Assembly (NCBI RefSeq): GCF_010183535.1
Contig: NC_071328.1
Location: 11,098,001 to 11,162,000 of the forward strand
Direction: 5' to 3'
DNA: 64,000 nt
DNA from: Caenorhabditis remanei
Taxonomy: Eukaryota; Nematoda; Chromadorea; Rhabditida; Rhabditidae
Shown: piece by piece, positions 1-10,730 of the stretch
Position numbering within the stretch: the first letter of the stretch is position 1
Layout of the letters: every line of letters begins with the position of its first letter
Translations under genes and position numbers: made by a program
The notes under the pieces: model-generated
What the model was told of the DNA's origin: nothing
Databases searched by the model: none
What the model saw: only the letters and a program-made list of their open reading frames with translations

Positions 1-109
1 AAAGAATTTTTTTAAAATAGTTGACCAGCAAAAGCAACAATCGTTATAAGTTTATTTTTTTTAAACAATTATTAAATTATCATAAAAACAGGAGAATAAT
101 TCTAACAGA

Positions 110-1117
110 TTATAAGATTCTTTTGGCAGGTGGAATACTGAAAGCTTCGTTTCTTGTTGTCTTCTTGTCCTTCTCTTGATTCCAGACGAAAAGTTGAATG
201 ACTTCGTAATCGAATTCGATGGTAAATCTGATTCCATCATTACGAATGAAATCGAATGAATTGAAAATGCTGATTTCTCCACCGGAGTTGAATGGAAGGA
301 ACCGGTCATTTTGGATGCTCGGATCGAATTCAGAAATCTTATAAACTCGTTCTTCTTTCATCTCAACTGCATTCAATCCTCTGATTATTTCCATTTCGTT
401 GAATCCTCCTTCCTTTTCGAGTGTCAGCACTTGCAACTGATTATTTACGTTTCCATTCTTCAAATCATGAAGAAATTCGTTGATTTCCTTGTCCGAAAAC
501 GAGATATCTGCCAAATAGATCACTTTGTTCTTCATTTTCTGGAGAATTGCAGTGGTGATCCATTCCGAACATTTAATTTTGAGCCAATCGATATCGAAAA
601 TCTTCTCATGTTCCGTTCTCAATAGAATTGGTCCTTTCAACGATAATCCTTTTTTGAAATTGACAGAATTGAGTAGAGCATTCAGATATTCTTCAGTGAA
701 AGCATTCCTATATTCGATCATGAAATGTGGATCCAATCCAACTGAAAGTACAGTACACTCCATATTGATATCATAGAAATAATTGGAAAATGATGGGCAA
801 ATGGAGAGTTGATCGATGGGTCCGGGGAAGAGCTCTCTCATTTTATGAAGAGTTTCTGAGAGATTTCGAAGGAGAAACGACTTGTTTTCTTCTTGGAAAC
901 TGCAACGGAAATTCTGTTTGAGCATTGAGATTTTGAATCGATGCTCGTCAATATCCACATGGTATCCTCCTGATTTGATATGCAACAGTTGAATGAACTG
1001 TTTGAATCGTTGATTGGTTTCAGATAGAGGAATCAACGACTCCAAAGGCATTGACTTGAGAAGAATAGAAAGTGGAAGAAGTGGGAGTTCCATAAGAGAA
1101 AATGGGGTAGACGACAT
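110..1117 (-). CDS. F-box protein with FBA_2-type C-terminal region
   Basis: A single uninterrupted frame of 335 codons. Residues about 8-50 (LPLLPLSILLKSMPLESLIP and following) read like a nematode F-box, which would bind SKR/Skp1 in an SCF ubiquitin ligase. Residues about 190-260 contain a Trp-Ile, basic, then SFSDKEINEFL pattern typical of the FBA_2 domain of the large Caenorhabditis fbx families, thought to recognise substrates. The start at 1117 is the first Met of the frame and puts the F-box at the N-terminus as is usual. The family is fast-evolving and tandemly expanded in nematodes, so no orthologue is assigned and the target is unknown. No intron is needed, although a short cryptic one cannot be excluded. 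Confidence 0.8.
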   Translation of the reverse strand: MSSTPFSLMELPLLPLSILLKSMPLESLIPLSETNQRFKQFIQLLHIKSGGYHVDIDEHRFKISMLKQNFRCSFQEENKSFLLRNLSETLHKMRELFPGPIDQLSICPSFSNYFYDINMECTVLSVGLDPHFMIEYRNAFTEEYLNALLNSVNFKKGLSLKGPILLRTEHEKIFDIDWLKIKCSEWITTAILQKMKNKVIYLADISFSDKEINEFLHDLKNGNVNNQLQVLTLEKEGGFNEMEIIRGLNAVEMKEERVYKISEFDPSIQNDRFLPFNSGGEISIFNSFDFIRNDGIRFTIEFDYEVIQLFVWNQEKDKKTTRNEAFSIPPAKRIL

Positions 1118-2259
1118 AGTTAAGTGAATGAGTGACAGACCAGCACAGACACAAACAGGAAGAATGAAGAAACTGCTGAACGATGGTGGTCTTGCTCATA
1201 GTGGGCGGAGTTTTACAATCATCATATTCTGCGTCGCGTCTCTGGGAAGAGACATAAGGGATCTGGGAAGATTATTATAAGAACCGATGATTTCGAATAA
1301 ATGTTTGAATTATCATTCTTATATATAAAAGACATGTGGGCGTTGTCTGGACTTTTTCAGGATGTCGGCGTATGATCGTAGAAAATAATTATTTTTCGGT
1401 GGACATCTATAAAGAAATTTAGCAGTTTTCATATCGGTTGGGAATTAATTATCTAAAAGAGTGTAATTTCAATATGAAACCTGAAGGAACCTTTGTGAAA
1501 ACTGATTGCTAATGACAGAGGGATACGGTATGCCACCTCATTTCACCACAACTTTTGTAGAGAATGAACCATTCGAGAAGTTCTGAAAATAGTTGCAGAA
1601 TCTGGTTTCGTTGGAGAATCTTTCTCCACTTTTTCGAACTCTCAATTGTTCTAATAAGGATGTAAATCTTTTTCCACTTTTTATATTCCAAATTTAAGAT
1701 AAGACATAGACCACTGTCATTTGTTCTACAGTAGTTCTGCCTGTTTCATTATCACTCCTTTCCCCGGCTTCCTCATCTTCTGAGTTTACGAATTACATAT
1801 TTTCATAAATAGTTTTTCCTTTGAACTAATTGTCTGATTCACACATTCTCATCGTAAATTTGGAATATATGAACACAGAAAGATTTACAGCCTCATTACC
1901 ACTGTTCCTGAGGACGTCACACAACGATGTGAGGATAGTTTTGAGGAAAGAATACAAGAGAATACACTGATGAGATGAACGATAAGAGTTTATGATGGGA
2001 GGATACAATTCGGCTTGCCAAGACAAACATTTAAGTCTTGAAATTCAAAAGTCGAGAATTCGGAAAAGTGGAGAAAGATTTTCCAAAGAAACCAGATTCT
2101 GAAAAGATTATGTCATCAACTATATTTTGATAGCTTTGAAAGCAAAGGTGCCTAACTTTTTTTCTATGTGGAAACTAGCAGTGATATCAAAATGTTACAA
2201 ACATTAAAAAACAAAAATTCAGCTTCAAAACTATCTCCTCTATGAGTTCATCCTTCAAC
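1118..2259. other. Intergenic stretch without a supported gene
   Basis: Only short open frames without recognisable domains are present. The stretch contains an imperfect inverted repeat (about 1590-1650 against about 2052-2113), listed separately. It separates the F-box gene from the TMEM272-like pair. Confidence 0.5.
1590..2113. repeat. Imperfect inverted repeat with spacer of about 400 bp
   Basis: The left arm, near 1598-1645, contains AATCTGGTTTCGTTGGAGAA and then TCTTTCTCCACTTTTTCGAA. The right arm, near 2055-2105, is the reverse complement with a few mismatches (GGAAAAGTGGAGAAAGATTT, then CCAAAGAAACCAGATT). Arms are about 55-60 bp. This could be a foldback element or two oppositely oriented copies of a dispersed repeat. 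No clear target-site duplication was found. Confidence 0.55.
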
Positions 2260-2643
2260 TCACCCACAAAACACGGTAGTCCGAAGAAAAAAACAAAAGA
2301 ACCATGAGACACGTGGACTGATTCTCCTTCTTCTGTTTCTCCCGTTCATCCACTGCGTTTTTTCCTTCTGGTTTCGGGTTTTCCCTAAGAATTTCCTATC
2401 TCCAATATTCTTTACTGTATCCAGAATTCTCTCCAATAAAATAACCGCTGCAATTGAAATAATCCAAATTGGAATTCTTGAATCAGCTTGACAATCATTG
2501 AATTTGATTATTCCGACGACGATGAATAGGACAGGAACCACGAGGAAAACTATCATAATGGACAAGTAGAATGCTGGAATGTCAGGTGACTCTAATATAA
2601 AAATTTGCAGGAAGAAGTGATAAGATATTAAAGTGAGTTTCAA
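2260..2643 (-). pseudogene. TMEM272-like membrane protein, partial or degenerate
   Basis: The central part of this frame matches the neighbouring plus-strand TMEM272-like gene. It has a hydrophobic helix, then a short loop with Asp-Cys (FNDCQADSRIPIWIIS), then a second hydrophobic helix ending in a basic patch (ERILDTVKNIGDRK). A probable 3' splice site (TTTTTATATTAG) lies at about 2597, so coding may begin there rather than at the first Met. After the second helix the frame becomes very basic and stops at 2260, with no match to the last two helices and Cys cluster of the neighbour. I could not find a convincing first exon. It is either a truncated paralogue or a gene whose other exons I cannot resolve. 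Confidence 0.45.
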
Positions 2644-3041
2644 TGTGAGACGGGATACTCCTACAGTACCTCCAAAATTTGATAGTTACAGTCCACCAAA
2701 ATAATTTCTCTGTCGACTCGATCAACTTTAGTGCAGAACGAATTCTTTTTGAAGCTTTTCTACATTGTTGGACTGTAAATTCTCATGGGGTGCTCGCACA
2801 AAGAAATTGACAACTACAAAAAAAAGATAATCAATTTCCCATTTCACCACATTCCTGGTAGCTGAGTGTTTATATTGAAATTTCAGTCTAGTCCATCCGC
2901 AATGAATTCATTTTTTCAAGCGATAAGAAAATGTTTGGCAGTCATAGTTCCCCTTCAACTCTTATCATCAAATTCCAAAACCGGGGTTTCATTTCACCAT
3001 AAAAAGTAACCTCGTGTCCTATTTATTTGCTTTCTCTCTTC
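2644..3041. other. Spacer between divergent TMEM272-like loci
   Basis: About 400 bp between the heads of two oppositely transcribed paralogous loci. No open frame is supported. It probably holds the promoter of the plus-strand gene and perhaps an unresolved first exon of the minus-strand copy. Confidence 0.4.
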
Positions 3042-3679
3042 ATGGTTCCACTGAAAATGTCGAATAATGGATCATGTCTTGCATGTTGTTGTTGTCTACG
3101 TATGTTTAAAGTATCGCAGTTTTCATATTTAGCTCATTTAAATTACAGCATGTTCTTTATTTTTAATTGCGGTTACTCTCGGAATCCCATCGTTTTTAAT
3201 GTTTCTGGGAATCACAAGAATCGATAGCTGTCCAGTTGAACCATACATTCCGATTTGGATGATTTGTGTGGCTAGTCTCCTTTTCATTCAAATTATATTT
3301 GAATCAGTGAGACCAATTCGAGATCAATCGATGAGAAGTGTTGATTGTTCGATTGATTGTTGTTCACTTCTCAGTCTGTTGCTATATTTCAGTCGACTTG
3401 CATTGCTAGCAGCGTAAGTTTAAATCAAATCTCAATATACGTGAGCGCATATTCAATCCCATCATATTCAGAACAATTATCGGATGTTTTCTAATTTTTC
3501 CCATGATTCCAATGAAAAATCAATGTGATTCTCTTCTTTATTGGACGTCATTCTCATATTGTGTTCTTGCTTTAATTTCTTATATGATAGCATCAATGTT
3601 CTGGATATGTTGTTGCTGTTGTGTGGTGATCGGTGGATATCGAACAGTTTCCACGGAAACTGAAGTTAGATACACATAA
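3042..3679 (+). CDS. TMEM272-like four-helix membrane protein
   Basis: Three exons join in frame: 3042 to about 3101 (donor C|GTATGT), about 3150-3413 (acceptor TAAATTACAG, donor GC|GTAAGTTT), and about 3473 to the TAA at 3679 (acceptor CATATTCAG). The protein has an N-terminal Cys cluster (CLACCCC), a hydrophobic helix, the loop IDSCPVEPYIPIWMI, a second helix, a further helix, a final helix and a second Cys cluster (WICCCCCVV). The Cys-Pro-x-x-Pro-x-Ile-Pro loop between helices is characteristic of vertebrate TMEM272 and its nematode relatives, which are of unknown function. A second ATG at 3057 is a possible start. A paralogous, apparently shortened copy lies head-to-head upstream. Confidence 0.75.
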
Positions 3680-3992
3680 TACAATTTGTAAGAATAAATA
3701 ATTGGTACATGCTTCTGACATTTTAAATTAGCGAAACTATGAAAATTGGATGCTACCGTTTTTGTTGGGCAAAGTGAGCGTCATTTCCGATAATTTTTCA
3801 GTTGAAAATTCAGACATCAATTCCTGAAATTGCAACATTTTATCGACGTTTTTTTAAATCTTTCAGCTGTTGTTTATGATTCACCAATTCACCGGTTTAC
3901 TGTTTAGAAAAAGAGAGGCCCTACCGTATCTCGGTTCAGCTAGTTAGCACATCAAAATAGGAATGCATAATTACAATATTGATATAATTTAT
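3680..3992. other. Convergent 3' spacer
   Basis: 313 bp between the stop of the TMEM272-like gene and the stop of the MPPE1-like gene, which converge here. It probably contains both 3' UTRs; AATAAATAATTGG at about 3693-3705 fits a poly(A) signal for the plus-strand gene. No open frame is supported. Confidence 0.5.
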
Positions 3993-5270
3993 TCAATCAC
4001 ATTTTTCCTGAGATCTGTACATTAAAAGAGAATATGAGCATCGACGCTTAAATATGACGCGTCGTTTCACGGCAAGAACAATTGTAAGAATCAGAATAGC
4101 CACTCCTCCGACTACGTAAACTGAGATTTGTGTCAGTTCAGACGGTAACCGGCAGCTGTTCACAAGTACCTGAATTTTTTCAGTAAATTTCTGGAAAAAG
4201 GTCGTTAGCTTACATCATCACCGTCAATCACAGCTAATAATAACGAGGGAATGTCTCCGTTCCGCCAAGAAAATGAGTTGACAGTGTACTCGAAAAAGTA
4301 TCCCGAGTTATCTGGTTTGGGCCATTTTCTCTTGCACATTTTATGAGTGTGTCCTCCAAATACAGCTAGTGGATTGAGAGTTTTGATTAACTTCGCTGAA
4401 GAATCTTTAGACAGGGTATCCCACTGCTCACGGTACTGTTCATTCAGATCAATTTCATGAAGGTCGTCAACTTTTTCACAATCAGCATCGCTTTTTCTAG
4501 AAAGTATCTCATGAATGTCAAGCTATTACTAACACGGAGTTTACCTATACAATGGAAAGTGTTGTAAAACTATGGGACGATTAGACTTCTTTCTTTTTAT
4601 TTTCTCGAGTTCTACTTCTGCCTCGTGGCATAATCTACATCCATCTCCATGTAGTGCCATTGAATTTATCAGAATGAATCGGTGACCTTTGATCTCAATA
4701 TCATCAATGAGGCCGCGTCGAAACTCTTTTCGAAACAGGTCTAGTGTATCTGGCATTACTCTGGAATAAGTTTCGTATGCAATAAATTTCATGAGAATTC
4801 TTACGCATAATGAAATCCTATGTCGTGATTTCCAGCCAAAGTTATTACTGTTTTACCATCTCCGAACAACTGGCGAAATCTATCAGCATAAGTACTGAAC
4901 AGAGGGCTGCCCGCCCATTTTCCTTCGTCCATCAAATCTCCCAAAAAGAAGACAACATCGGGATTGTGAACCCACGATGAGATCCAAAATGATTGATACA
5001 TTTGCCATTCCCTCTTCAACTTATCTAACCAATGACCGTTTATTCTGCCCAGTAAATGAGTGTCAGATATCATAAAAGCCTTCAGACTAGATTCGGTACA
5101 TCTGGAATAAACATATTTTGCGAATTCTCTTTTGAGAGAGCTACGAACTTTCCATGTTTGCAAGGCCATCCACAGTTAGAAAAAGCGTTGTAGAATATAA
5201 AATATTCATTGTAAAATATTAAAGCAGCAGTCAGAAATATAGGTGGTCCCAAGACCTTGAACCATAGCAT
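3993..5270 (-). CDS. MPPE1: MPPE1/PGAP5-like metallophosphoesterase
   Basis: Five exons join in frame: 5270 to about 5148, about 5100-4805, 4760 to about 4544, about 4502-4216, and about 4170 to the TGA at 3993. The calcineurin-like phosphoesterase metal-binding blocks occur in order: SDTHLLG, GDLMDEG, GNHDIG, LQHFPLY and GGHTHK. A hydrophobic N-terminal segment (PPIFLTAALIFYNEYFIFY) and a C-terminal helix (VYVVGGVAILILTIVLAV), followed by a basic tail, give the two-membrane-anchor layout of MPPE1. In mammals that enzyme removes ethanolamine phosphate from the second mannose of the GPI anchor, aiding ER exit of GPI-anchored proteins. The start is preceded by a splice acceptor (AAAATTACAG) about 22 bp upstream. 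It lies 220 bp downstream of mrps-30 on the same strand, so may be the last gene of the operon. Confidence 0.9.
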
Positions 5271-5401
5271 ATGTATGTATATGAATAACGACTGTAATTT
5301 TGGAAGGCTAATAGTGGGCGAGTAACTGTGGTTATGTACTGGTTAGTTTGTGGAAAATCCAATTAAATTTGTACTAGAGTGCACTTTTGGAACAGAAACA
5401 T

Positions 5402-5407
5402 TTTATT
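5402..5407 (-). other. Poly(A) signal AATAAA for mrps-30
   Basis: AATAAA on the minus strand about 85 nt after the mrps-30 stop codon, and about 130 nt before the MPPE1-like start. Position fits 3'-end formation between two operon genes. Confidence 0.6.
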
Positions 5408-5489
5408 AGCATCTCAAAAAGGAGGGAAAACAATATAACAAAACAACCTAACACTAGATTAAGAAGAATCAAAAACTAATTTTGAAGAT

Positions 5490-7217
5490 CTATTGCTTCA
5501 TCAGCATTTGAGTTACGCGTTCCAGAACTTTCTCATTCAATCCAGAAGCAACCCGTCTCTGCAAAAAATAAATGCGACATTACACAACTGAAATAAAAAA
5601 TAATTACCTGAACCTTGTTCTCCACGTCAAGATCCTCTCGCACACTTTGATAATCTCCTTCCTTCGGGTCATAGTGATCGAACAAGCGGTGTGGTCCTTC
5701 GATTTGGATAAAGTTTGTTCGTGGATTGACAAATCCGTCGCATTCAACATTTATTGCCAATGTGTTCAGTTGTCCGACGGCAAAGTAAAAGTTCAAACCA
5801 TCGGAAAGGATCATTTGTGAAGTGAACGGGCGGGTGATATCAGTGTATTGGGTGAATCCATGAGTATGAGCTTGAGCACAGAGAGTGGAGAACATGCTAA
5901 TGACAGCTTGAGATCGGGCACCATCGTCGAGCATTTGTTCTGTAAAAACATTTATTTTCCTTATATATAGAAACGATTAGACTATGTGAAACAACAACGC
6001 ACTCGCTTCTTCACAGTCATCCAGCTCATTCTCGTTCTCCCATCCCATCCAATGCGAGATTCTCTTTCTCAAAGGTCTGAGTGATTTTACACTAAGTACG
6101 CCGTATGTGTGAGTTTCTCCAGAATCTGCGTGGTATCCTGGACACTGCCACAATGGTTCTTGATCCGGCCACAAATTGTATACTTTTGGAGAGAATAATG
6201 TTTCCTGAATGTTGTTATCTGCATCAAAAACTAGAAGTTTCGCATCCTCAGAGTCCAATGAGAATAGAGGTGCTGATGGCTCTTTCGATCTAACTTGCGC
6301 TGCCAGTTTATCTCGGTGAACGAAAGCAAGTTCTCCAAGTTTTCTGCGATCGTCTCCAATGTATTTGGGGAAGTTATTCAGTCTTCTCGTATCCTTTTTC
6401 GTTGAGATGTCTAACTCATCGTACAAGAACATGAATCCACTTCTTATCCAAAATGCTTCTGATTCAACGTCGTAAGCAACACGGTGGTCAGAAAGTCGTG
6501 ATACGTTATGAGCGATTCCTCCCATAGCATCATCAATGAGACTTCCAAAAAGTTTCTGTGTATCCTCGTCGGAAAAATTGATACCATCTCCGAAATTCAT
6601 TGACTTCATTGTGTTCTGTAATATAATCGAAGATAAATCTTTATCTTTATTCCATTTTTGCCTACCTGGAAACTGTTTTGTAGATCGGCTGTCGGCGGCC
6701 TCAAACCCTGATAAAAATCGTCCAATGATTTGTTTTCTACTCTAGTTTTTGTCAGGTATTTATAATAATCTAAAGTATCGAAATGGGCTGGAGTTGGTGG
6801 GATTCCCCATGCTTTACGTGTTGCCATCAGAGTAGGATGCCAATCTCTTCGCCATGTCTTCTCTGCCCGGGTCCATGGTCTTTCGTACGGTGACACGAGA
6901 TCGATCTTCTCTTTGATTGTTGGCATCGAATTCACCATTTCCGCAGTTTTATAGTAGTCGAAAAGACGAACACCGGCACCTGATGCATCGCCAGCATTCG
7001 TGAACTCTTCTTGAAGCATGTGCTTCGGTTCATGATGTTTATGTGGTTTACGATAATACGGTGGACGATATACAGTTGAAGCATTGGCTGTTTTGACAGG
7101 AGTTTCTTCCTGATTGGCTTGTTCAAGATCCTGTGATGACTGTGGAAGATCTGCCGCAGTTGAAGCTTTTCCGCGGCACACTGTTCTGATGAGAAAAGTT
7201 CGCTTTAACCCGTGCAT
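5490..7217 (-). CDS. mrps-30: Mitochondrial ribosomal protein MRPS30 (mL65) homologue
   Basis: Four exons: 7217-6666, 6615-6003, 5939-5608 and 5558-5490 (TAG). All three junctions keep frame with consensus donors and acceptors (TTACAG, TTTTACAG, TTTTTTGCAG). The start Met (MHGLKRTFLIRTV) opens a basic, Ser/Arg-rich segment that looks like a mitochondrial targeting peptide. The body carries the MRPS30/PDCD9 pattern, including the tract YRPPYYRKPHKHHEPK and the region around WHPTLMATRKAWGIPPTP. The protein is a structural component of the mitochondrial large subunit in animals despite its name. A possible trans-splice acceptor (CTTATAG) lies 10 bp before the ATG. It is 300 bp downstream of cdc-26 on the same strand. 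In C. elegans the orthologue is mrps-30, recalled as B0511.8. Confidence 0.9.
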
Positions 7218-7516
7218 TGCGAAAATTCTATAAGAGAATGAATCACTTATTATTAGTATGGTTCGAAAAAAAAACTGAAAATAAATAAAACCGCGACTCA
7301 ACAGTATGAGAATCCATAAAGGCGAAACAAAAAAGATTGGATACTGTACAGTTTATTGTGCGGGAAGCATATACATAAGGTGAAATGAATTGGAAACACG
7401 GAATTTGCACGTTAGTGTCTGTGAGATCGAGTATTCGATGATGGTCCTCCAGAACTGGAAGCTTGATTGCTCGGAGTGGCTGCAAAACATGGTGATGAAT
7501 TTTGAAGATTTCGAGT

Positions 7517-8224
7517 TCAAACCGTACAGTAAAGATGAGCATTTGGAGATTCAGGAGAGTCGGATGGAGTTGGAGAGCCATTATTACCTCCAGCTGCTTG
7601 TTGTGGTGTATCATACGCATTGAACAACAATGGTAGATCGTTGTCAGCGACACGTGTAGCACGTGGGCGACGACCCGGTCGTGGAAGTCTAGCTGGTGGT
7701 GGTAGTGAGTGCATTGTACTCGATGGACCAGCATTCACGGGAGTAGAAAGACTCAACGATGGAGCGGCCACCGGAGTTCGTACTGAAGCCATTGCCTACA
7801 AGTTAAACGATGTTTTACGTTTAGCTTATCATGCGTGTGAATCGTAAATTTCGAGATTTTCGACTGTCTAGTTATTTAAAAAATATGTTTCAAGGAAGTT
7901 AACTTACAGATTCTCTGGTAGCCGATCTTGAGTTTACTCCGCTAGTTCCAGGGACGTCTTTGTTCTCTGGATAGTAATATTAATGAAACAACTATCAATA
8001 AAAAGTTATGCTCTCTCACTTCTATCCGCAGATCGTAGGTTTCTGCGAGAAATGCCACGTGGTGGTTCACTTTCATCCATTGGCTCGTCTTCAACCTCAT
8101 CTGCATCTTCTTCAATCGGTTCATCGACGGGTGTTACTTCTCTCTTGGTAAGCTGCTCTGCTAACCACGTAATATCGTCTTCGCACAACTCTAACTGCGT
8201 TAACGGACGTCTTAACATCGACAT
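7517..8224 (-). CDS. cdc-26: Anaphase-promoting complex subunit CDC26 homologue
   Basis: The N-terminus [18 protein letters not shown] matches the conserved start of CDC26 (MLRRxxTxLELxxDDI), the helix that inserts into the APC6/CDC16 TPR groove and stabilises it in the APC/C ubiquitin ligase. Exon 1 runs 8224 to about 8018, a 59-nt exon 2 lies at about 7963-7905 and exon 3 at about 7797-7517. Phases fit (A|AG and codon boundary), giving about 180 residues, far longer than human CDC26 (85). The extension is acidic, then Ser/Pro/Arg-rich. If intron 1 is retained, translation stops at 8006 and gives a 72-residue form of more usual size. Exon 3 itself starts GCAATGGCT after an acceptor, so a separate downstream gene is an alternative. 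An acceptor (TTTCTTCAG) one base before the start Met fits SL2 trans-splicing within the eif-3.E operon. Confidence 0.85.
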
Positions 8225-8637
8225 TCTGAAGAAAAAATTGAAAATTCACCTACTTGATTAAAACACAATATGAAATAAACGTAGAGGTTTCAAGCCACAT
8301 GTTACTGAAAAAAACATTAAGAAATTGAAGAAAAAAATATTTAAATTATTTCACCGTTGTGAACCAAGAATCAAATCGTCGATTCCTAACTTCACCATTA
8401 AAAAACACCATCTTAAGAAGGGCTAGAGACAACAAAAAATGAAACAACAGGGGTATTAGGACAGTTACAAAAGAATATATTATCCGAGTAAACCTCATCA
8501 GACGCGAGGGAACGAAACAAAAAGGGAAACGCTGAAAACTGTGAAGAAACTATTGAACATTCTATGTTTGTTTCGTCTCAGTTTTCAGAAATACAGAAAA
8601 ATTGGTACGTGAAAGCAGCATTTAAAACTCCAATGAA
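8225..8637. other. Intercistronic spacer eif-3.E / cdc-26
   Basis: 413 bp between the eif-3.E stop and the cdc-26 start on the minus strand. It ends in a pyrimidine-rich acceptor directly before the cdc-26 ATG, as expected for an operon spacer. No other open frame is supported. Confidence 0.5.
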
Positions 8638-10087
8638 CTAATTTGCCTTCACTTTATCTTGACGGCCCTTTTCCAATTGAAGAGCGATTTGTTGTGCGCG
8701 AAGAGTCAATCGTTTCGTGTTCTCCATTACTTGCTCGTGAATACTGACCGATTTCACACCCATGACAACTTGCCCCAACTTGCTATCAATCTTGGCTCCT
8801 TCAATACGATATGTTCTGATCAGATCAACAATCCAGCGTTCGGCTTCTTCCTGGCTCATGTTCAATCGGCGGGCGAGCATCTCGATGGTAATGCATTGAT
8901 GGATGCGACAGAACATCTCGAAAATCAGAAGACGAGCGGACTCGCGGAAATCTCCGAGGACAGCAGTGAGGAAGAAATCATTGGAGAGGACTTCCTCGCA
9001 CTTCTGAAGCATTTCTTGGGCCTCGTCGAAATCATACTTGATGTAAAGGCACGTGAGGAAATCAGTGACTGGGTCTTTGTAGCTGTGTCTCTCCTAAAAC
9101 GTTCAAAAACTTTCTTTAAAACTAAGGACTGAAACTCACGATGTCTATGACCTTCACCAAGTCTTTCAAGCTGTTCTTCTGACGGCTTTTGCTGGTAACA
9201 ACAGCTACGGCCAAATAACGGAGCAAATGTGGGGCAAGAACTTGGATAGCATTGAGATAAGGTTGTTGATTGAGGAACATTTCAATGATCTCATCACGTC
9301 CTTTCGGGTAATTGTAGTAAACGAAGAGAGCCCAATGCATGAGCCAGGCACGTTGAGTAACGAGTTCCCATTCGGTATCGAACGGATTGGCATCAATATA
9401 AGCACGAAGCTTGAGAAGATCGTCACGAGCGTGCTCCCACTCTTGCAGCAAAATTTCGCTGGCCAATTTTCCATAGAGAGCATTTAAGTAGTTTGGATCG
9501 GCTTGATTGACAAGATTGCGATAGTAATAAAGACAGACGGAAGCGACGGTGTAGTTTCCACACTCGTACATGAATTTGCTGTACTTGAAGAGAGTATCGA
9601 CCATATCCACGGTGAACTGAAAGTATATATTTTTTAACACGGTATGAACCAAATAGAGATAAAAAACTTACGTTGTGGTTTTGAGTGAGATGCTCCAAAA
9701 TGCGGACATTTCCGTCTCGTTCTCTGTTATTATCCATCATCTCCTTAACTTCCGGAATTTCCAATATGGCCACAACAGAATCGACCTTGCTCTTCAGCTC
9801 ATCTCTCTCCTTTATGATTTGCTTCTTCTTGGCCTCAATAGCAGCTGGAATTGGTTTTCCATTATAAGTCTCGATGACACTATCAATCATATTCGTCTTG
9901 CTCAAAAGCTGACGATGCATTTCGGTCAAGGATTTCTCATCGTATATCTGTAAAAATTTCGAAATTATTCAGAATACATAATAATGATAAAACTTACGCC
10001 TCTTGGCTCGATGAACTCCAGCAATGGAATGATCAAATGCATATCGAGAAAAGGCGCCATGCGCTGAGTTAAGTCAAAAGTCGACAT
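8638..10087 (-). CDS. eif-3.E: Translation initiation factor eIF3 subunit E
   Basis: Four exons: 10087-9998, 9947-9673, 9616-9140 and 9093-8638 (TAG), about 431 residues, matching the family length. The N-terminus [20 protein letters not shown] matches the eIF3e opening (DLT-x-RI-x-x-FLD-x-HL). The middle is the helical repeat region ([20 protein letters not shown]). The C-terminus holds the PCI/winged-helix segment ([20 protein letters not shown], then [17 protein letters not shown]). eIF3e is a core PCI subunit of the eIF3 complex, linking it to the 40S ribosome and eIF4G. An acceptor (CGTTTTTCAG) lies 6 bp upstream of the ATG, consistent with trans-splicing. It is the first gene of the minus-strand cluster with cdc-26 and mrps-30. 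Confidence 0.95.
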
Positions 10088-10730
10088 TTTTACCTGAAAA
10101 ACGATGAAAATTGGCATTTCGTTCTGATATTTTGAACATTAGTATTTTCAACGACAATAATCGAATAGCAACATTTAAAAAATAATGATTTCGCAACGAA
10201 ATCGAGCAAAACTGGCAAAATTAGGGAAAAATCTTCAATTTTTCATTGGGCTAAAGAGCGCGCGCTGCGTAATAACGGAGTGTCGTTGTCGATCGTCTAC
10301 AGAAGTCACTTCTAAAATCTGCAATTGATATCAAACCTTGATGAAAAGACTACTTAAAAAGAAAAGAAAAATTAACATAGTAAATGGAAAAAAACAACGT
10401 AGCTGGAATATATAACCATAAAAATGTATCTACCAAAATTCATGATTATCTTCTTTGATGTTGGAAAGAAAGAAGAGCTGATCGCAGATGAGGAAGTTCC
10501 TGAAATGTCTGTTTCAATGATCTCATCAACCTGACCCTCTGAGGTCATCACTGATTGTTGTACTCGACGCACTTGACTTTCACGATCTTTCTGACACCAG
10601 ACACATGAATCTGTCGCCCTGCCCCCTTTCTGTACTGATATAAAAGATAAGACGATTGGTTGACTTATCAAAAACACTTTCTTTCAAGTTGATTGTCTAA
10701 ACACCCCCCGTTTTCTACTTGATTTCCATC
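10088..10730. other. Upstream region of eif-3.E and of the small secreted peptide gene
   Basis: Divergent promoter region. It contains a GC-rich block (CTAAAGAGCGCGCGCTGCGTAA, about 10251-10272) near the eif-3.E side. A 101-codon minus-strand frame at 10372-10677 has no recognisable domain and lacks a supporting splice model, so it is not called as a gene. Confidence 0.5.

Noticed and set aside
10372..10677. 101-codon minus-strand frame with CVWCQKDRESQ and Ser-rich middle
   Set aside because: Could be an exon, but no supporting upstream or downstream exon and no domain; it overlaps the promoter region of the secreted-peptide gene.
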